Positions 44,934 through 54,013 of a DNA stretch of 64,000 nt are shown in pieces (position 1 is the stretch's first letter; each line of letters starts with the position of its first letter). Position numbers and translations under genes: made by a program. The notes beneath the pieces were generated by a model that was not told where the DNA came from, made no database searches, and worked only from the letters and a program-made list of their open reading frames with translations. This stretch comes from Novosphingobium sp. TH158. Its GTDB lineage: Bacteria > Pseudomonadota > Alphaproteobacteria > Sphingomonadales > Sphingomonadaceae. Location of the stretch: NCBI RefSeq assembly GCF_002855555.1, contig NZ_PKRT01000001.1, positions 682,001 to 746,000 on the forward strand. Direction: 5' to 3'.

Positions 44934-46313
44934 TTATTTCCTGCCGGCTTTCGCTTCCGCCTTCTTGCGCTTCATTGCGTCATGGAAGCGGTCTGCCCAG
45001 CCCTGTTTGACCAGCTGTTCCGCCCGGACAATGCGCAGTTCGCCATCACCCACGTCGCGGGTAACCGCGCTGCCAGCTGCAACGATAGCATCCGCACCGA
45101 TCCTTACAGGCGCAACCAGCGCCGAATTGGACCCAATGAAGGCGCGCTCGCCAATTACCGTCTTGTACTTGAAGTAGCCGTCATAATTGCAGGTAATGGT
45201 GCCTGCGCCGATGTTGGCCCCTGCCCCCACTTCGGCGTCACCGATGTAGGAAAGGTGGTTTGCCTTGGCACCCTTGCCAAGCACCGCCTTCTTCACCTCG
45301 ACGAAGTTGCCGACCTTCGCCTTTTCCTCAAGCACGGCGCCGGGGCGCAGACGCGCGTAAGGGCCGACTTCGGTTCCGCTGGCAAGGCTGGCACCCTCAA
45401 GGTGGCTGAACGCCCGGATCCTTGCGCCATCGGCAACCGACACACCGGGGCCGAAGACTACATTCTGCTCTACCAGCACGTCGCGTCCGAGCCGTGTGTC
45501 CCACGAGAACCACACCGTATGCGGCGCAACCAGGCTGGCGCCATCGGCCATCGCCTGAGCCCGGCGGCGCTGCTGCCAGCGTTCCTCCGCCTCCGCCAGT
45601 TCGCCGCGGCTGTTGATCCCGGCAACCTCATCGGCATCCGCAGTGACGACGACGGCGCAGGTCCGCCCGTCGGCATTGGCGATATTGACGATGTCAACGA
45701 GGTAGTACTCGCCTTGCGCGTTTTCGTTACCCACGCGCGCAAGCAGGCCGAACAGGTCTTCGGAACGCACCGCCATGAGGCCCGAATTGCAGAGGCGGCA
45801 GGCGCGCTCCACATCGTTGGCATCCTTGTGCTCGACCATCTTGAGCACCCGGTCGCCCTCGGCGATCACGCGGCCATATTGCAGCGTTTCAGCAGGCTCG
45901 AAACCAAGCACGACCACAGCGGGGTTATCCTCCCCGTGCAGGCGGCCGATCATCGAACGCATGGTTCCGGCACTGACGAACGGCACGTCGCCATAGAGGA
46001 TGAGCACATCGCCCGCGAAACCCGCCAGGGCAGTTTCTGCCTGCTGCACTGCATGGCCGGTGCCGTGCTGCGGTTCCTGGACGGCAATGGCCGCCCGATC
46101 CCCCATCGCCGCCTCAAGCTGTTCGCGACCCGCGCCGACGACCACGACCTGCCGCTCGGGAGCGAGTTCGGCGGCGCTGGCCATCAGGTGCTCGATCATC
46201 GGACGCCCGGCAATCGGATGGAGCACCTTGTGCAGGTCGCTTTTCATGCGGGTGCCCTTGCCCGCGGCGAGAATCACGATGGCGAGCGGTCTTGCGTGGT
46301 TAACGGTCGTCAT
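44934..46313 (-). CDS. glmU: Bifunctional UDP-GlcNAc pyrophosphorylase / GlcN-1-P acetyltransferase
   Basis: 459 residues. The N-terminal uridylyltransferase domain has AIVILAAGKGTRMKSDLHKV and GDVPFVS, followed by a left-handed beta-helix acetyltransferase domain (about 255 onward) with GTEVGPYARLRPGAVL, NFVEVKKAVLGKG, NHLSYIGDAEVG and GTITCNYDG. It completes the route from GlcN-6-P to UDP-GlcNAc for peptidoglycan and lipid A. It diverges from gph across 60 bases. A toxin-antitoxin pair separates it from glmS. Confidence 0.97.
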   Translation of the reverse strand: MTTVNHARPLAIVILAAGKGTRMKSDLHKVLHPIAGRPMIEHLMASAAELAPERQVVVVGAGREQLEAAMGDRAAIAVQEPQHGTGHAVQQAETALAGFAGDVLILYGDVPFVSAGTMRSMIGRLHGEDNPAVVVLGFEPAETLQYGRVIAEGDRVLKMVEHKDANDVERACRLCNSGLMAVRSEDLFGLLARVGNENAQGEYYLVDIVNIANADGRTCAVVVTADADEVAGINSRGELAEAEERWQQRRRAQAMADGASLVAPHTVWFSWDTRLGRDVLVEQNVVFGPGVSVADGARIRAFSHLEGASLASGTEVGPYARLRPGAVLEEKAKVGNFVEVKKAVLGKGAKANHLSYIGDAEVGAGANIGAGTITCNYDGYFKYKTVIGERAFIGSNSALVAPVRIGADAIVAAGSAVTRDVGDGELRIVRAEQLVKQGWADRFHDAMKRKKAEAKAGRK

Positions 46314-46373
46314 GCGCCCCCTCTGCCATCAAATGCTTGCCGTTTCCACAACGCCGCGCCATCGGGCATCGCG

Positions 46374-47042
46374 ATGACGCAATTTCCTTTCCAGATCGTC
46401 GGTTTCGACCTCGACGGCACGCTGCTCGACACCCATGCGGACCTTGGCCACGCGCTGAACCACGCGCTCAAGCTTGCCGGCCGGCCGGAAGTGCCGGTGG
46501 CGCTGGCGCGCGACCTGATCGGCGGCGGCGCAAAGATGATGCTCGACAGGGCTCTGGCCGCAACCGGCGGGCCGGACGGTATCGACAGGGATGCCCTGCA
46601 CCGCGAACTGATCGCCTTCTACAGCGCGAACATCGCTGTCCATACCCGTCTGTTTCCGGGGGGCGAGGCCATGCTGGAGGCGCTCGACCAGCATGGTGTG
46701 AAGATTGCGCTGGTGACCAACAAGCTGGAGTCGCTCGCCCGCACCCTGCTGGAAGAACTGGGGCTGACGAAACGCTTCGCCACGATCATCGGCGGAGACA
46801 CACTGGGACCGGGTCGCGGCAAACCCGCGCCCGATCTGCTCCTCCTGATGCTGGAACGGCTCGGCGAGGGGCGCGCAGCCTATGTCGGGGATACGACCTA
46901 TGACACGGGCGCGGCCCGCGCCGCCGGGCTACCCTGCGTTGCAGTAAGCTTCGGCTTCAATGACGTACCGGTGGACGAGCTTGGCGCCGACGCCGTGATC
47001 GGCCATTTCGACGAGCTCGTCCCTGCCCTGCTGCGCCTTTAG
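46374..47042 (+). CDS. gph: Phosphoglycolate phosphatase (HAD superfamily)
   Basis: 222 residues from the ATG at 46374; the open frame further upstream lies antisense to glmU and is not coding. HAD motifs: DLDGTLLDTHADL (nucleophile and acid/base aspartates), VTNK (motif II), KPAPD (motif III lysine) and VGDTTYDTGAARAAG (motif IV). It hydrolyses 2-phosphoglycolate formed by DNA repair and oxygenase side reactions; closely related HAD enzymes have other substrates. The stop codon overlaps the convergent porin stop by 4 bases. Confidence 0.88.
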   Translation: MTQFPFQIVGFDLDGTLLDTHADLGHALNHALKLAGRPEVPVALARDLIGGGAKMMLDRALAATGGPDGIDRDALHRELIAFYSANIAVHTRLFPGGEAMLEALDQHGVKIALVTNKLESLARTLLEELGLTKRFATIIGGDTLGPGRGKPAPDLLLLMLERLGEGRAAYVGDTTYDTGAARAAGLPCVAVSFGFNDVPVDELGADAVIGHFDELVPALLRL

Positions 47043-48667
47043 AAATCAATCTGCAGGCGGGTCTGCAGCACGTCCAGGCCGTACTTGCGCTGATCCACCG
47101 GCAGGGTGGAAAGCGGCAGGACCTGGCCGGCCAGCGGACCGCCCGTCACTTCGACTCGGCCATAGTTCACCATGAAGCGGACATAGTCCATCGGGTACCA
47201 GTTAAGGCCCAGCAGGTAGCTGGACTGGGTTCCACCCCGTCCAAGCCGGCTGGTCACCGCCGCGAGGCTAGTGGTGCCGGAAGTGAAGTTGTTGGTCAGG
47301 CCGTTGATCAGGCGGTCGTCGTCGAGATCGAGATAGTCATAGCGCAGAGCAAGCTGGAACGCCCCCGACCCGCCCTTGGTCACGGGGTTGAGCACCTTGG
47401 TACGGGCCCAGGTGCCATCGCCGCGCTTGTAGCCGCGCGTCTCGCCGGTCAGGAAATAGCCGACCTCGCCATAGGCCCCGAAGAAGCCGGGATCGGCAGT
47501 CGGCGTTACGGCCGTGTTGCTGCCAGAGAACGCGTCGTTACCCGATGCCAGCGAGCCGGCCGCATAGCCCTTGGCCTTGAGCCACTGCGCTTCACCGGCG
47601 AAGTAGAGCCCCTTGAACACGGCCGCCGCCTCGATGCCCAGGATATGGTCGCTGCTGGCGGCAAAGCTTCCTGTATCGACGAAGCGGATGTCGGTAAGCT
47701 GGCTGGTCGGGCGGGCGCGATAGCGGGCAAGCTGATTGGTCGAGGGCATGCCGGTGCCGCTGGAGGTGCCACCCGCGATGTTCGAGGCGAAATCGCGATA
47801 CTGGAAGCTGGCGCCAAGGTGCAGCTGCCCCCCCAGGGCCTTGGGCGCATAGACAAGCCGTGCCGCGCCGATCCAGCCGTTGTTGTCGAGACTGCTGTCG
47901 ATGGCGTGGGCCGCAAACAGTCCCAGCTCGGCGCGAAGGTCGTCATTCCGGCTCTTGATTGCCGTGGCAATGCCCAGGCGGCGGGCATTGATGAAAGCGT
48001 CGTTGAAGGTCGACCGTTCGATGAAGGTGTTGAAGTTGGAGCTGGATATCTGCTCCATGCTGTTCAGCGTCTCGAAATTGCCGACGCGAACGGCCAGCGG
48101 CAACTTCGGTGAGGCATAGCTGACGAGAACATCGCCGAAGCCAACCGAGCCGTTGGCGAAGTCCGCTTCCGCCTTGTAGCCGAAGCCGCCGGGCACCGTG
48201 CCTTCGAAGCCGAGACGGGCGCGGCGGACGCGGGTGCGGGTGCCAAGGTTGGTGCTGAGCAGCGCGCCCGGCGTGCTGATCGTTCCGGCATCGAAATGAA
48301 GCCGCCCGCGCGGCTTGAAGCTCCAGCCATCCTTGCTGGCCAGCTTGGGCGCACCGTCCCAGGTGATCTCGGTCGCTGGCTTGGCGGTTGCCGTCGCAGC
48401 CGGAGCCTTGGCGAGTGCGGCAGAGGCGGCCGCAGCTTGGCCTTCCGCGTTCACCGCCCGCGCTTCCGCCGAAGCGGCGCGGGCATTGGCCTCGCCAAGC
48501 CGCTCCTGCAAAGTGGTGATCTGCTTCTGCATGCCGTCCATCTGCGCCTGCAGCGCGGCGATCTGCTGCTGCACCGCTTTCAGGTCGGCGTTCTGGGCAT
48601 GGGCAGGCAGCGCCCAGCCTGAAGCACAGGCGATGGCGATAGCGGAAGTGCGAAGGAACCGGGACAT
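47039..48667 (-). CDS. Phosphate-selective porin (OprO/OprP-like)
   Basis: 542 residues: a signal peptide ending at AHAQ, a coiled-coil segment (about 28-85) that could form a periplasmic trimer stalk, an Ala-rich linker, and a barrel of the Porin_O_P family from about residue 110 (SFKPRGRLHFDAG, RRARLGFEGT) to the terminal Phe (LQIDF). Such porins let phosphate or polyphosphate cross the outer membrane. A PhoB-box-like site lies about 55 bases upstream of the start. Confidence 0.88.
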   Translation of the reverse strand: MSRFLRTSAIAIACASGWALPAHAQNADLKAVQQQIAALQAQMDGMQKQITTLQERLGEANARAASAEARAVNAEGQAAAASAALAKAPAATATAKPATEITWDGAPKLASKDGWSFKPRGRLHFDAGTISTPGALLSTNLGTRTRVRRARLGFEGTVPGGFGYKAEADFANGSVGFGDVLVSYASPKLPLAVRVGNFETLNSMEQISSSNFNTFIERSTFNDAFINARRLGIATAIKSRNDDLRAELGLFAAHAIDSSLDNNGWIGAARLVYAPKALGGQLHLGASFQYRDFASNIAGGTSSGTGMPSTNQLARYRARPTSQLTDIRFVDTGSFAASSDHILGIEAAAVFKGLYFAGEAQWLKAKGYAAGSLASGNDAFSGSNTAVTPTADPGFFGAYGEVGYFLTGETRGYKRGDGTWARTKVLNPVTKGGSGAFQLALRYDYLDLDDDRLINGLTNNFTSGTTSLAAVTSRLGRGGTQSSYLLGLNWYPMDYVRFMVNYGRVEVTGGPLAGQVLPLSTLPVDQRKYGLDVLQTRLQIDF

Positions 48668-48722
48668 GAGCAGGCCTCCCTGGCCGAATATGGCGAATCG
48701 ATTACGGCTTTAGGACCGCCGA

Positions 48723-48749
48723 GTGACACATTTTTGACGCTTCATGACA
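48723..48749 (-). promoter_or_regulatory. Possible PhoB box upstream of the porin
   Basis: On the minus strand three GTCA cores occur in TTGTCAT, GCGTCAA and GTGTCAC, spaced 10 and 11 bases. The last two, GCGTCAAAAATGTGTCAC (48723-48740), resemble the CTGTCAT-N4-CTGTCAT direct repeat bound by PhoB. Position and neighbour fit phosphate-starvation control. Confidence 0.5.
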
Positions 48750-48876
48750 AATTCCTTGAGAGGCGGACGTTACGGCGTCCGCGAGAATTTCCTTCGCCAT
48801 TGAAAGCCGGCCTTGCCCGTGCCATTCGACCGGCTTCATTGCCTTGGTGCAGCGCACTATTTCGGAGGTTTGCGTC

Positions 48877-49788
48877 ATGACCATTTCGTTCAAGGACAAG
48901 GTCGCCATCGTTACCGGCGCAGGCGGAGGCCTGGGCAAGGCCTATGCCCTGGAACTGGCCCGGCGCGGGGCAAAGGTCGTCGTCAACGATCTGGGCGCAG
49001 CGCGTGACGGCACCGGCCATTCCGACGCAGCCCTCGCCGTGGTCGACGAGATCAAGGCCGCCGGCGGCGAAGCCATGTCGAACGGCGGTTCGGTCACCGA
49101 ATACGAACAGATGGTGGAAATGGTCGCCAAGGCCAAGGAAGCCTGGGGCGGCGTCCACATCCTCATCAACAATGCCGGCATCCTGCGCGACAAGAGCTTC
49201 GCCAAGATGGAACCGGCAGATTTCGAACTGGTCGTGCGCGTCCACCTGCTTGGCTCGGCTTTCGTTACCAAGGCCTGCTGGGAAACCATGCGCGAGCAGA
49301 ACTATGGCCGCATCCTGATGACCACCTCTTCCTCCGGCCTGGGGGGCAACTTCGGCCAGTCGAACTATTCGGCGGCAAAGCTTGGCCTCGTCGGGCTGGC
49401 CAAGACGCTTTACCTCGAAGGCGCGAAGAACAACATTCGCGTGAATTCGCTGGCGCCGACCGCCGGCACCCGCATGACGCAGGATATCTTCCCGGAAGAA
49501 GCCTACAAGGCGTTCAATCCCGAGGCCGTCGTACCCGCCGCCCTGTTCCTCGTTTCCGAAGATGCGCCGACCAACGCCATCGTCGGTGCCGGTGCGGGCG
49601 TGTTCCAGAGCGCGTTTGTCACCATGAACGAGGGCGTGCTCCTGCCCCCGGGCAACTGCACGGTCGAGAGCTTCGCCGAAGCCTGGGGCACCGTCTCGAA
49701 GCAGACCGGCGACAAGGCGATCCAGAACGGCATGGAGCAGTCAATGCACGCCATGACCATGCTGCAAAAGGCTGCCTCGGGCAGCTGA
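48877..49788 (+). CDS. Short-chain dehydrogenase/reductase (MFE-2/17beta-HSD4-like)
   Basis: 303 residues. The ATG at 48877 is chosen because GGAGG lies 8 bases upstream. It is an NAD(P)-binding Rossmann enzyme: TGAGGGLGKAYA, the NNAG motif in ILINNAGILRD, and the Ser-Tyr-Lys catalytic set in TTSSSGLGG and SNYSAAKLG. The VVNDLGAARDGTGHSDAALAVV stretch and extended C-terminus resemble the dehydrogenase part of peroxisomal multifunctional enzyme 2, which oxidises 3-hydroxyacyl-CoA. No hydratase is adjacent, so the substrate is unproven. Confidence 0.88.
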   Translation: MTISFKDKVAIVTGAGGGLGKAYALELARRGAKVVVNDLGAARDGTGHSDAALAVVDEIKAAGGEAMSNGGSVTEYEQMVEMVAKAKEAWGGVHILINNAGILRDKSFAKMEPADFELVVRVHLLGSAFVTKACWETMREQNYGRILMTTSSSGLGGNFGQSNYSAAKLGLVGLAKTLYLEGAKNNIRVNSLAPTAGTRMTQDIFPEEAYKAFNPEAVVPAALFLVSEDAPTNAIVGAGAGVFQSAFVTMNEGVLLPPGNCTVESFAEAWGTVSKQTGDKAIQNGMEQSMHAMTMLQKAASGS

Positions 49789-49856
49789 TCGCCATAGTGT
49801 GTTGACGCAGTAATACAGATCGGGCATTCTCCCCGCATCACAGGGGAGAATGTCTG

Positions 49857-50906
49857 ATGTATTCCGAAGCAGAACTGCAATCGGCTGTAGCGGCAGGCGC
49901 GCTCAGCCACGAAGCAGCAGAAGCGTTGCGCTTGCACGTATCCGGCATGCGCACAGCGCCTTCGGTCGATGAAGAACACTTCCGTCTCATCACCGGTTTC
50001 AACGACATCTTCGTGACTATCGCAGCCGTTCTGTTGATCGCCGCCGTCGCTTCGATCGGGCAGGCGATTACGCCGGGACTGGGCGGAGCCCTCGTCGCCG
50101 CCACCGCCTGGGGCATGGCGGAATACTTCACGCGCCAGCGTCGCATGGCCTTGCCCTCGATCGTGCTTCTCCTTGCCTTTGCCGGCGGACTTGCGGCGGC
50201 ACCGATCGAGATCATGAACGAAAACTTCGGCCACATCAGCGAGTCTTCCGCCTCGCTCTTCGTCGCCGGGGTCGGCCTGTTCGTGGCCGCCGGTGCCTGG
50301 CTGCACTGGCGCCGCTTCATGGTGCCGATTACGGTGGCAGCCGGAGCCGCTGCCATTGCCGCAACGCTGATCGCGCTGATCGCCGCCGCCCTTATTCCGC
50401 AGGACGGCAGCGATGCCGAGCGCATCCTGTTACCGATCATCTTCATCGCCGGGCTTGGGGTCTTCGCGGTTGCCATGCGCTGGGACATGTCCGACCGTGC
50501 GCGCGAGACGCGTCGCAGCGACGTTGCCTTCTGGCTGCACCTGCTCGCCGCGCCGATGATCTGCCATCCGCTATTCTACTGGATCGGCGTGACCGGCGGC
50601 GAGAACATCGCCCCTGCCTCGGCAATCGCGGTAGTGGCAATCTACATCGTGCTCGGCCTGGTGGCGTTGGCTATCGACCGGCGGGCGATGCTGGTTTCGG
50701 CGCTGGTCTATGTGCTGGTCGCCCTTACCTACCTGTTCCGCGAGTTCGGTGTGCTGGAACTGAACGTGGCGATCACCGGGCTGGTCATCGGCTCGGCCCT
50801 GCTGACGCTCTCGGCCTTCTGGAGCCCGATCCGCCGCTCGATCGTCAACCAGCTGCCGGGCGACCTGCGCGAGCGTCTGCCGTTGACGGGCATGGCCCTG
50901 GCCTGA
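49857..50906 (+). CDS. DUF2157-like integral membrane protein
   Basis: 349 residues with a GGGGAGAA ribosome site upstream. The first 40 residues (SEAELQSAVAAGALSHEAAEAL) look like the soluble head that precedes the membrane part in DUF2157-type proteins. About nine or ten hydrophobic spans follow between residues 48 and 325. No transport or enzymatic motif is visible and I do not assign a function. It stands between a dehydrogenase gene and a convergent DUF2794 gene. Confidence 0.75.
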   Translation: MYSEAELQSAVAAGALSHEAAEALRLHVSGMRTAPSVDEEHFRLITGFNDIFVTIAAVLLIAAVASIGQAITPGLGGALVAATAWGMAEYFTRQRRMALPSIVLLLAFAGGLAAAPIEIMNENFGHISESSASLFVAGVGLFVAAGAWLHWRRFMVPITVAAGAAAIAATLIALIAAALIPQDGSDAERILLPIIFIAGLGVFAVAMRWDMSDRARETRRSDVAFWLHLLAAPMICHPLFYWIGVTGGENIAPASAIAVVAIYIVLGLVALAIDRRAMLVSALVYVLVALTYLFREFGVLELNVAITGLVIGSALLTLSAFWSPIRRSIVNQLPGDLRERLPLTGMALA

Positions 50907-50959
50907 GAGACATTCGGCACCAGGGGCGGGACTGCCTGCCCTGCCCCGGTCCCGGAACC

Positions 50960-51301
50960 TCATTCCTCGACGAGCTTGACCAACCGGCGCTCCAGCGGGG
51001 AAAGCACCCCGCTCAATTCGTGTCCGCGCTTCAGGATCTGGCCGGACTCTCCGAAAAGCGTCCACATGCCTTGGCGGGATCGCAAGGCCGGGCGCTTTTC
51101 CAGGCGCACCTGAGGCCGTTCCGCAGCCCGGCGAAATGCGCAGAACGCCGCGGCGTCGCGGCTGAAATCCATGGCATAGTCGCGCCACTCCCCGGCCGCG
51201 ACCATGCGGCCATAGAGATCGAGGATTCGCTGGAGTTCGGTGCGGTCAAAGCCGACCTGGGGAGGCTGTCCGCCGGGGAACGGAGTGACAACCGCACTCA
51301 A
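50960..51301 (-). CDS. DUF2794 family protein
   Basis: 113 residues matching the alphaproteobacterial DUF2794 family: VGFDRTELQRILDLYGRMVAAG, then WRDYAMDFSRDAAAFCAFRRAAERP and a basic C-terminal half. The function is unknown. It overlaps cysE by 4 bases, so it is probably translated from the same message. Confidence 0.88.
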   Translation of the reverse strand: MSAVVTPFPGGQPPQVGFDRTELQRILDLYGRMVAAGEWRDYAMDFSRDAAAFCAFRRAAERPQVRLEKRPALRSRQGMWTLFGESGQILKRGHELSGVLSPLERRLVKLVEE

Positions 51302-52008
51302 GCCGATTTCTTGCCCTTCTTGCGCGTGACGCCCTTGGCCGCTCCGGCATCACGCTCCTCAAGCAGCAGGGCGAGCCGCTTCTGCAGGGTCTCCAGCTCG
51401 CACTGGATGATTTCCAGCTTTTGCGTGGCCGGATCGAACCGGTCGGAACAGGGCGTGCCGTAGGGCACGAAATCGCGCTGCCAGGCCTCGACCGGCACGA
51501 GTGTGGAGCGCGCCTTGACGCCCACCATCGTCGCGCCTTCGGGCACGTCCTCGGTCACCACCGCATTGGCGCCCACACGCGCGCGCTTGCCCACGGTGAT
51601 CGGCCCGAGAATCTGCGCGCCCGAACCGACGATAACGTTATCTTCCAGCGTCGGATGCCGCTTGCCGCCCACGCCATTGGCAGGATTGGTGCCGCCCAGC
51701 GTGACGCACTGGTAAATCGTGACGTTATCCCCGATCTCGGCCGTTTCGCCGATGACGGTGAAACCGTGGTCAATGAACAGGTGCCGGCCGATCGTCGCGC
51801 CGGGATGGATATCGATCGCGGTAAAGAAGCGCGAAATGTGGTTCACCAGCCGGGCGAGGAAAAACAGCCGCGCTTCGAACAGCCAATGGGCCACGCGATG
51901 CCAGCCGAGCGCCCAGACCCCCGGATAAAGCAGCACTTCCCACCGCGAACGCGGTGCCGGATCGCGCGAGACGATCGAGTCCAGGTAGTCGGTCAGGCTT
52001 TTCAACAT
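51298..52008 (-). CDS. cysE: Serine O-acetyltransferase (short EpsC/CysE type)
   Basis: Transfers acetyl from acetyl-CoA to serine, the first step of cysteine synthesis. The 236-residue form has an N-terminal helical part (YLDSIVSRDPAPRSRWEVLLYPG) and a left-handed beta-helix with IDIHPGATIGRHLFIDHG, IYQCVTLGGT and GKRHPTLEDNVIVGSGA, which carry the catalytic histidines and hexapeptide repeats. I chose the ATG at 52008 (MLKSLTDYLDS) by similarity to short-type enzymes; ATG at 52029 and TTG at 52041 are also in frame. The C-terminal tail is Lys-rich. It forms a run with the hdaA-like gene and DUF2794. Confidence 0.92.
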   Translation of the reverse strand: MLKSLTDYLDSIVSRDPAPRSRWEVLLYPGVWALGWHRVAHWLFEARLFFLARLVNHISRFFTAIDIHPGATIGRHLFIDHGFTVIGETAEIGDNVTIYQCVTLGGTNPANGVGGKRHPTLEDNVIVGSGAQILGPITVGKRARVGANAVVTEDVPEGATMVGVKARSTLVPVEAWQRDFVPYGTPCSDRFDPATQKLEIIQCELETLQKRLALLLEERDAGAAKGVTRKKGKKSA

Positions 52009-52037
52009 CAGGTTCCGATTGTCCCCCATTCGCGCGG

Positions 52038-52649
52038 TCAAAGCAAGCGCGGTTGGCTTGCCCCCAGGGTTTCGTCCAGCGCATCGCGCCAGATCGCCAG
52101 CGTGGGAGCCTGCTTGCGCTCAAGGCTCAACCGGTCGATCGCCGCAACGAGCCGCTCTATGCCAAGATGGGAACGCTCCGCGCGAGGGACAAGGTAAGAT
52201 GCCGCATCGGGCCCCAGGGCAAGCCCTCGCATCTCTGCATGGATGGCTATCAGCTCGGTCAGCATGGCATCGTCAGGTTCGCCGATTTCAAGATGCAGCG
52301 CCGCGCCCATGCGCGATCGCAGGTCCGGGAGGGCGATGTTCCAGCCACCTTCGGGCGAATTGACCACCAGAAGCAGGGGTGTCCCGCTTTCCTGCGCGCG
52401 GTTCCACCGATGGAAAAGGTCTGCCTCGTCAAGGCGCTCGGCATCATCGATGGCATCACCCGCCCCGCTATCGGCGAACCAGCGCGCCAGGAGCGACTTG
52501 CCGGAACGCGGCGGACCGAAAAGCACCGCCGTGCGAAAGGGCCATTCCGCCGCGTGGCCAAGCGCATCGATCACCGCGGCATTCGCACTGCCCACAACGA
52601 TGCGCGAAGGGCCGGCACCCGTGCCGAGCGGAAGCGGGATCTGTCGCAC
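52038..52649 (-). CDS. hdaA: HdaA-like DnaA regulator (truncated AAA+)
   Basis: 203 residues resembling the AAA+ part of DnaA/Hda. Residues 3-8 read QIPLPL, matching the Q(L/I)xLPL beta-clamp-binding motif found at the N-terminus of Hda. Walker A is GPPRSGKS (about 45-52) and the Walker B-like segment is DAIDDAERLDE. No DnaA DNA-binding domain is present. Hda and HdaA act with the DNA-loaded clamp to stimulate ATP hydrolysis by DnaA and so prevent over-initiation. It lies 3 bases after the next gene on the same strand. Confidence 0.83.
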   Translation of the reverse strand: MRQIPLPLGTGAGPSRIVVGSANAAVIDALGHAAEWPFRTAVLFGPPRSGKSLLARWFADSGAGDAIDDAERLDEADLFHRWNRAQESGTPLLLVVNSPEGGWNIALPDLRSRMGAALHLEIGEPDDAMLTELIAIHAEMRGLALGPDAASYLVPRAERSHLGIERLVAAIDRLSLERKQAPTLAIWRDALDETLGASQPRLL

Positions 52650-52652
52650 GGA

Positions 52653-53942
52653 TCAGCGCCTGATGGACAGGGCGTTGCTGCCCGCGGAGACCGACCAGCC
52701 CCGGGCGCGCAGGGCATCGCGCAGTTCCTCGATCGAACCTGCAAAGGTTACGCGCATGACCGAGGTGCCGCCCATGGCAAGGCTGCTGGTCGAGGCTCCG
52801 CGCACGCCGGGCACGCTCCGAACCGAGGAGAGCGCGCCATCGACCGCCTTCGCATCAGGCGATGCAAACTGGACCGTGATGGTGCTGATCTTCGCCTCGG
52901 CGGTAGGAGTGGGGCTTGGCGATGCCGTCGGGCTTGCTCCGGGCGTGGCCTGGGCTGCCGGCGCATTGGCCGCTTCCTGCCGCGCGGCGGCCGCGATGAT
53001 GGCGGCAAGCGTCGGGTCGATTTCGGACTGCTGGCGAAGCGCCGCATCGGGCTTCAGCATGCCCTTGGCGAGGGCATCGTTGTACATCCCGTCGATCCGC
53101 TTCACCGCGTTTGCCAGCATCGCAGGCAATTCAGCCTCGCTGTTCGCCGTCAGGGTGAAACCGCCGAGCGAGACATTGTCCGGGCCGTAACGCGCGGTGA
53201 AGGTGCCCCGCACCGGACCGCCGGGCCACTGCCGCTCAAGCCGGGCCACGGGCACAAGGATGTCGGATGCGCCGAACTGATCGACGATGTTGCCCCACCA
53301 GGCGCGGCTGCGGCGCGTGGTCTGGCCGGCGGTGAGCAGCAGCGAATCGCCACCGCTGCCCGACGGGCGGACGTAATCGATCCCGCTGTCAGGCGCGCGG
53401 AACTGGGCCCATGCCGCCTGCCAGGGCCCGCGAACCTCGTAAACCTGCGCCGCTCCGCCGGAATAGAGCACCGGGATGGTCAGCATCGGGGCCGAATGGC
53501 GCGCAATCGTGCCGTCGCCCGAGGCGATAAACTGCCCCGCCCTCGCCCGATCGAATATGACGCTGAGCGTGGCAATGTAGCGGCGCGGACCGATCTGTTC
53601 GCGCTCGACGACGATGGATGCCACCAGCGACTCGATCTGTCCGTCGGGCATGGAAGGCCCGCCGGCTTGCGCCCAAGCCTTGCGCCGCGCCTCGTTCCAG
53701 GCGGCCTCTCGCGCTTCCTGCGCTGTCTTGCCGGTCACGTTAACTTCGATTCCCGACACCTCGATATCGCGGGAAACGGCGATCGGATTGATGCCACGAT
53801 CACCTTCGATCTGTGCGATCAGGCGCACGGAACCGGCGACAACCAGCGCGATTGCGGCGGCCGCGGCCAGTGCCTTGAGCACATTGGCCTTGCGTCCGGG
53901 CGCTTGTGCCTGCGGGCTGGGATGATCGAGTGCGACTGCCAT
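52653..53942 (-). CDS. Membrane-anchored envelope protein of unknown function
   Basis: 429 residues that I do not recognise with confidence. One hydrophobic segment near residues 22-44 would anchor it with most of the chain in the periplasm. The region of about 60-140 ([24 protein letters not shown]) resembles DUF2066-type proteins. The centre contains [12 protein letters not shown], and a Pro/Ala/Thr-rich linker (about 325-350) leads to a C-terminal alpha/beta domain of about 75 residues ([17 protein letters not shown]). It diverges from purM across 71 bases and precedes the hdaA-like gene. Confidence 0.7.
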   Translation of the reverse strand: MAVALDHPSPQAQAPGRKANVLKALAAAAAIALVVAGSVRLIAQIEGDRGINPIAVSRDIEVSGIEVNVTGKTAQEAREAAWNEARRKAWAQAGGPSMPDGQIESLVASIVVEREQIGPRRYIATLSVIFDRARAGQFIASGDGTIARHSAPMLTIPVLYSGGAAQVYEVRGPWQAAWAQFRAPDSGIDYVRPSGSGGDSLLLTAGQTTRRSRAWWGNIVDQFGASDILVPVARLERQWPGGPVRGTFTARYGPDNVSLGGFTLTANSEAELPAMLANAVKRIDGMYNDALAKGMLKPDAALRQQSEIDPTLAAIIAAAARQEAANAPAAQATPGASPTASPSPTPTAEAKISTITVQFASPDAKAVDGALSSVRSVPGVRGASTSSLAMGGTSVMRVTFAGSIEELRDALRARGWSVSAGSNALSIRR

Positions 53943-54013
53943 CGGGGAAAACCGCTGGCCTTTTGCCCAATCATCCGTGGAAATCCAAGCAGGAAAAGGT
54001 TAGGGCCGCCGCG

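Noticed and set aside
44982..46373. Open frame continuing upstream of gph, antisense to glmU
   Set aside because: glmU on the other strand is fully supported by motifs, and the gph protein starts normally at 46374. The extension resembles no protein.
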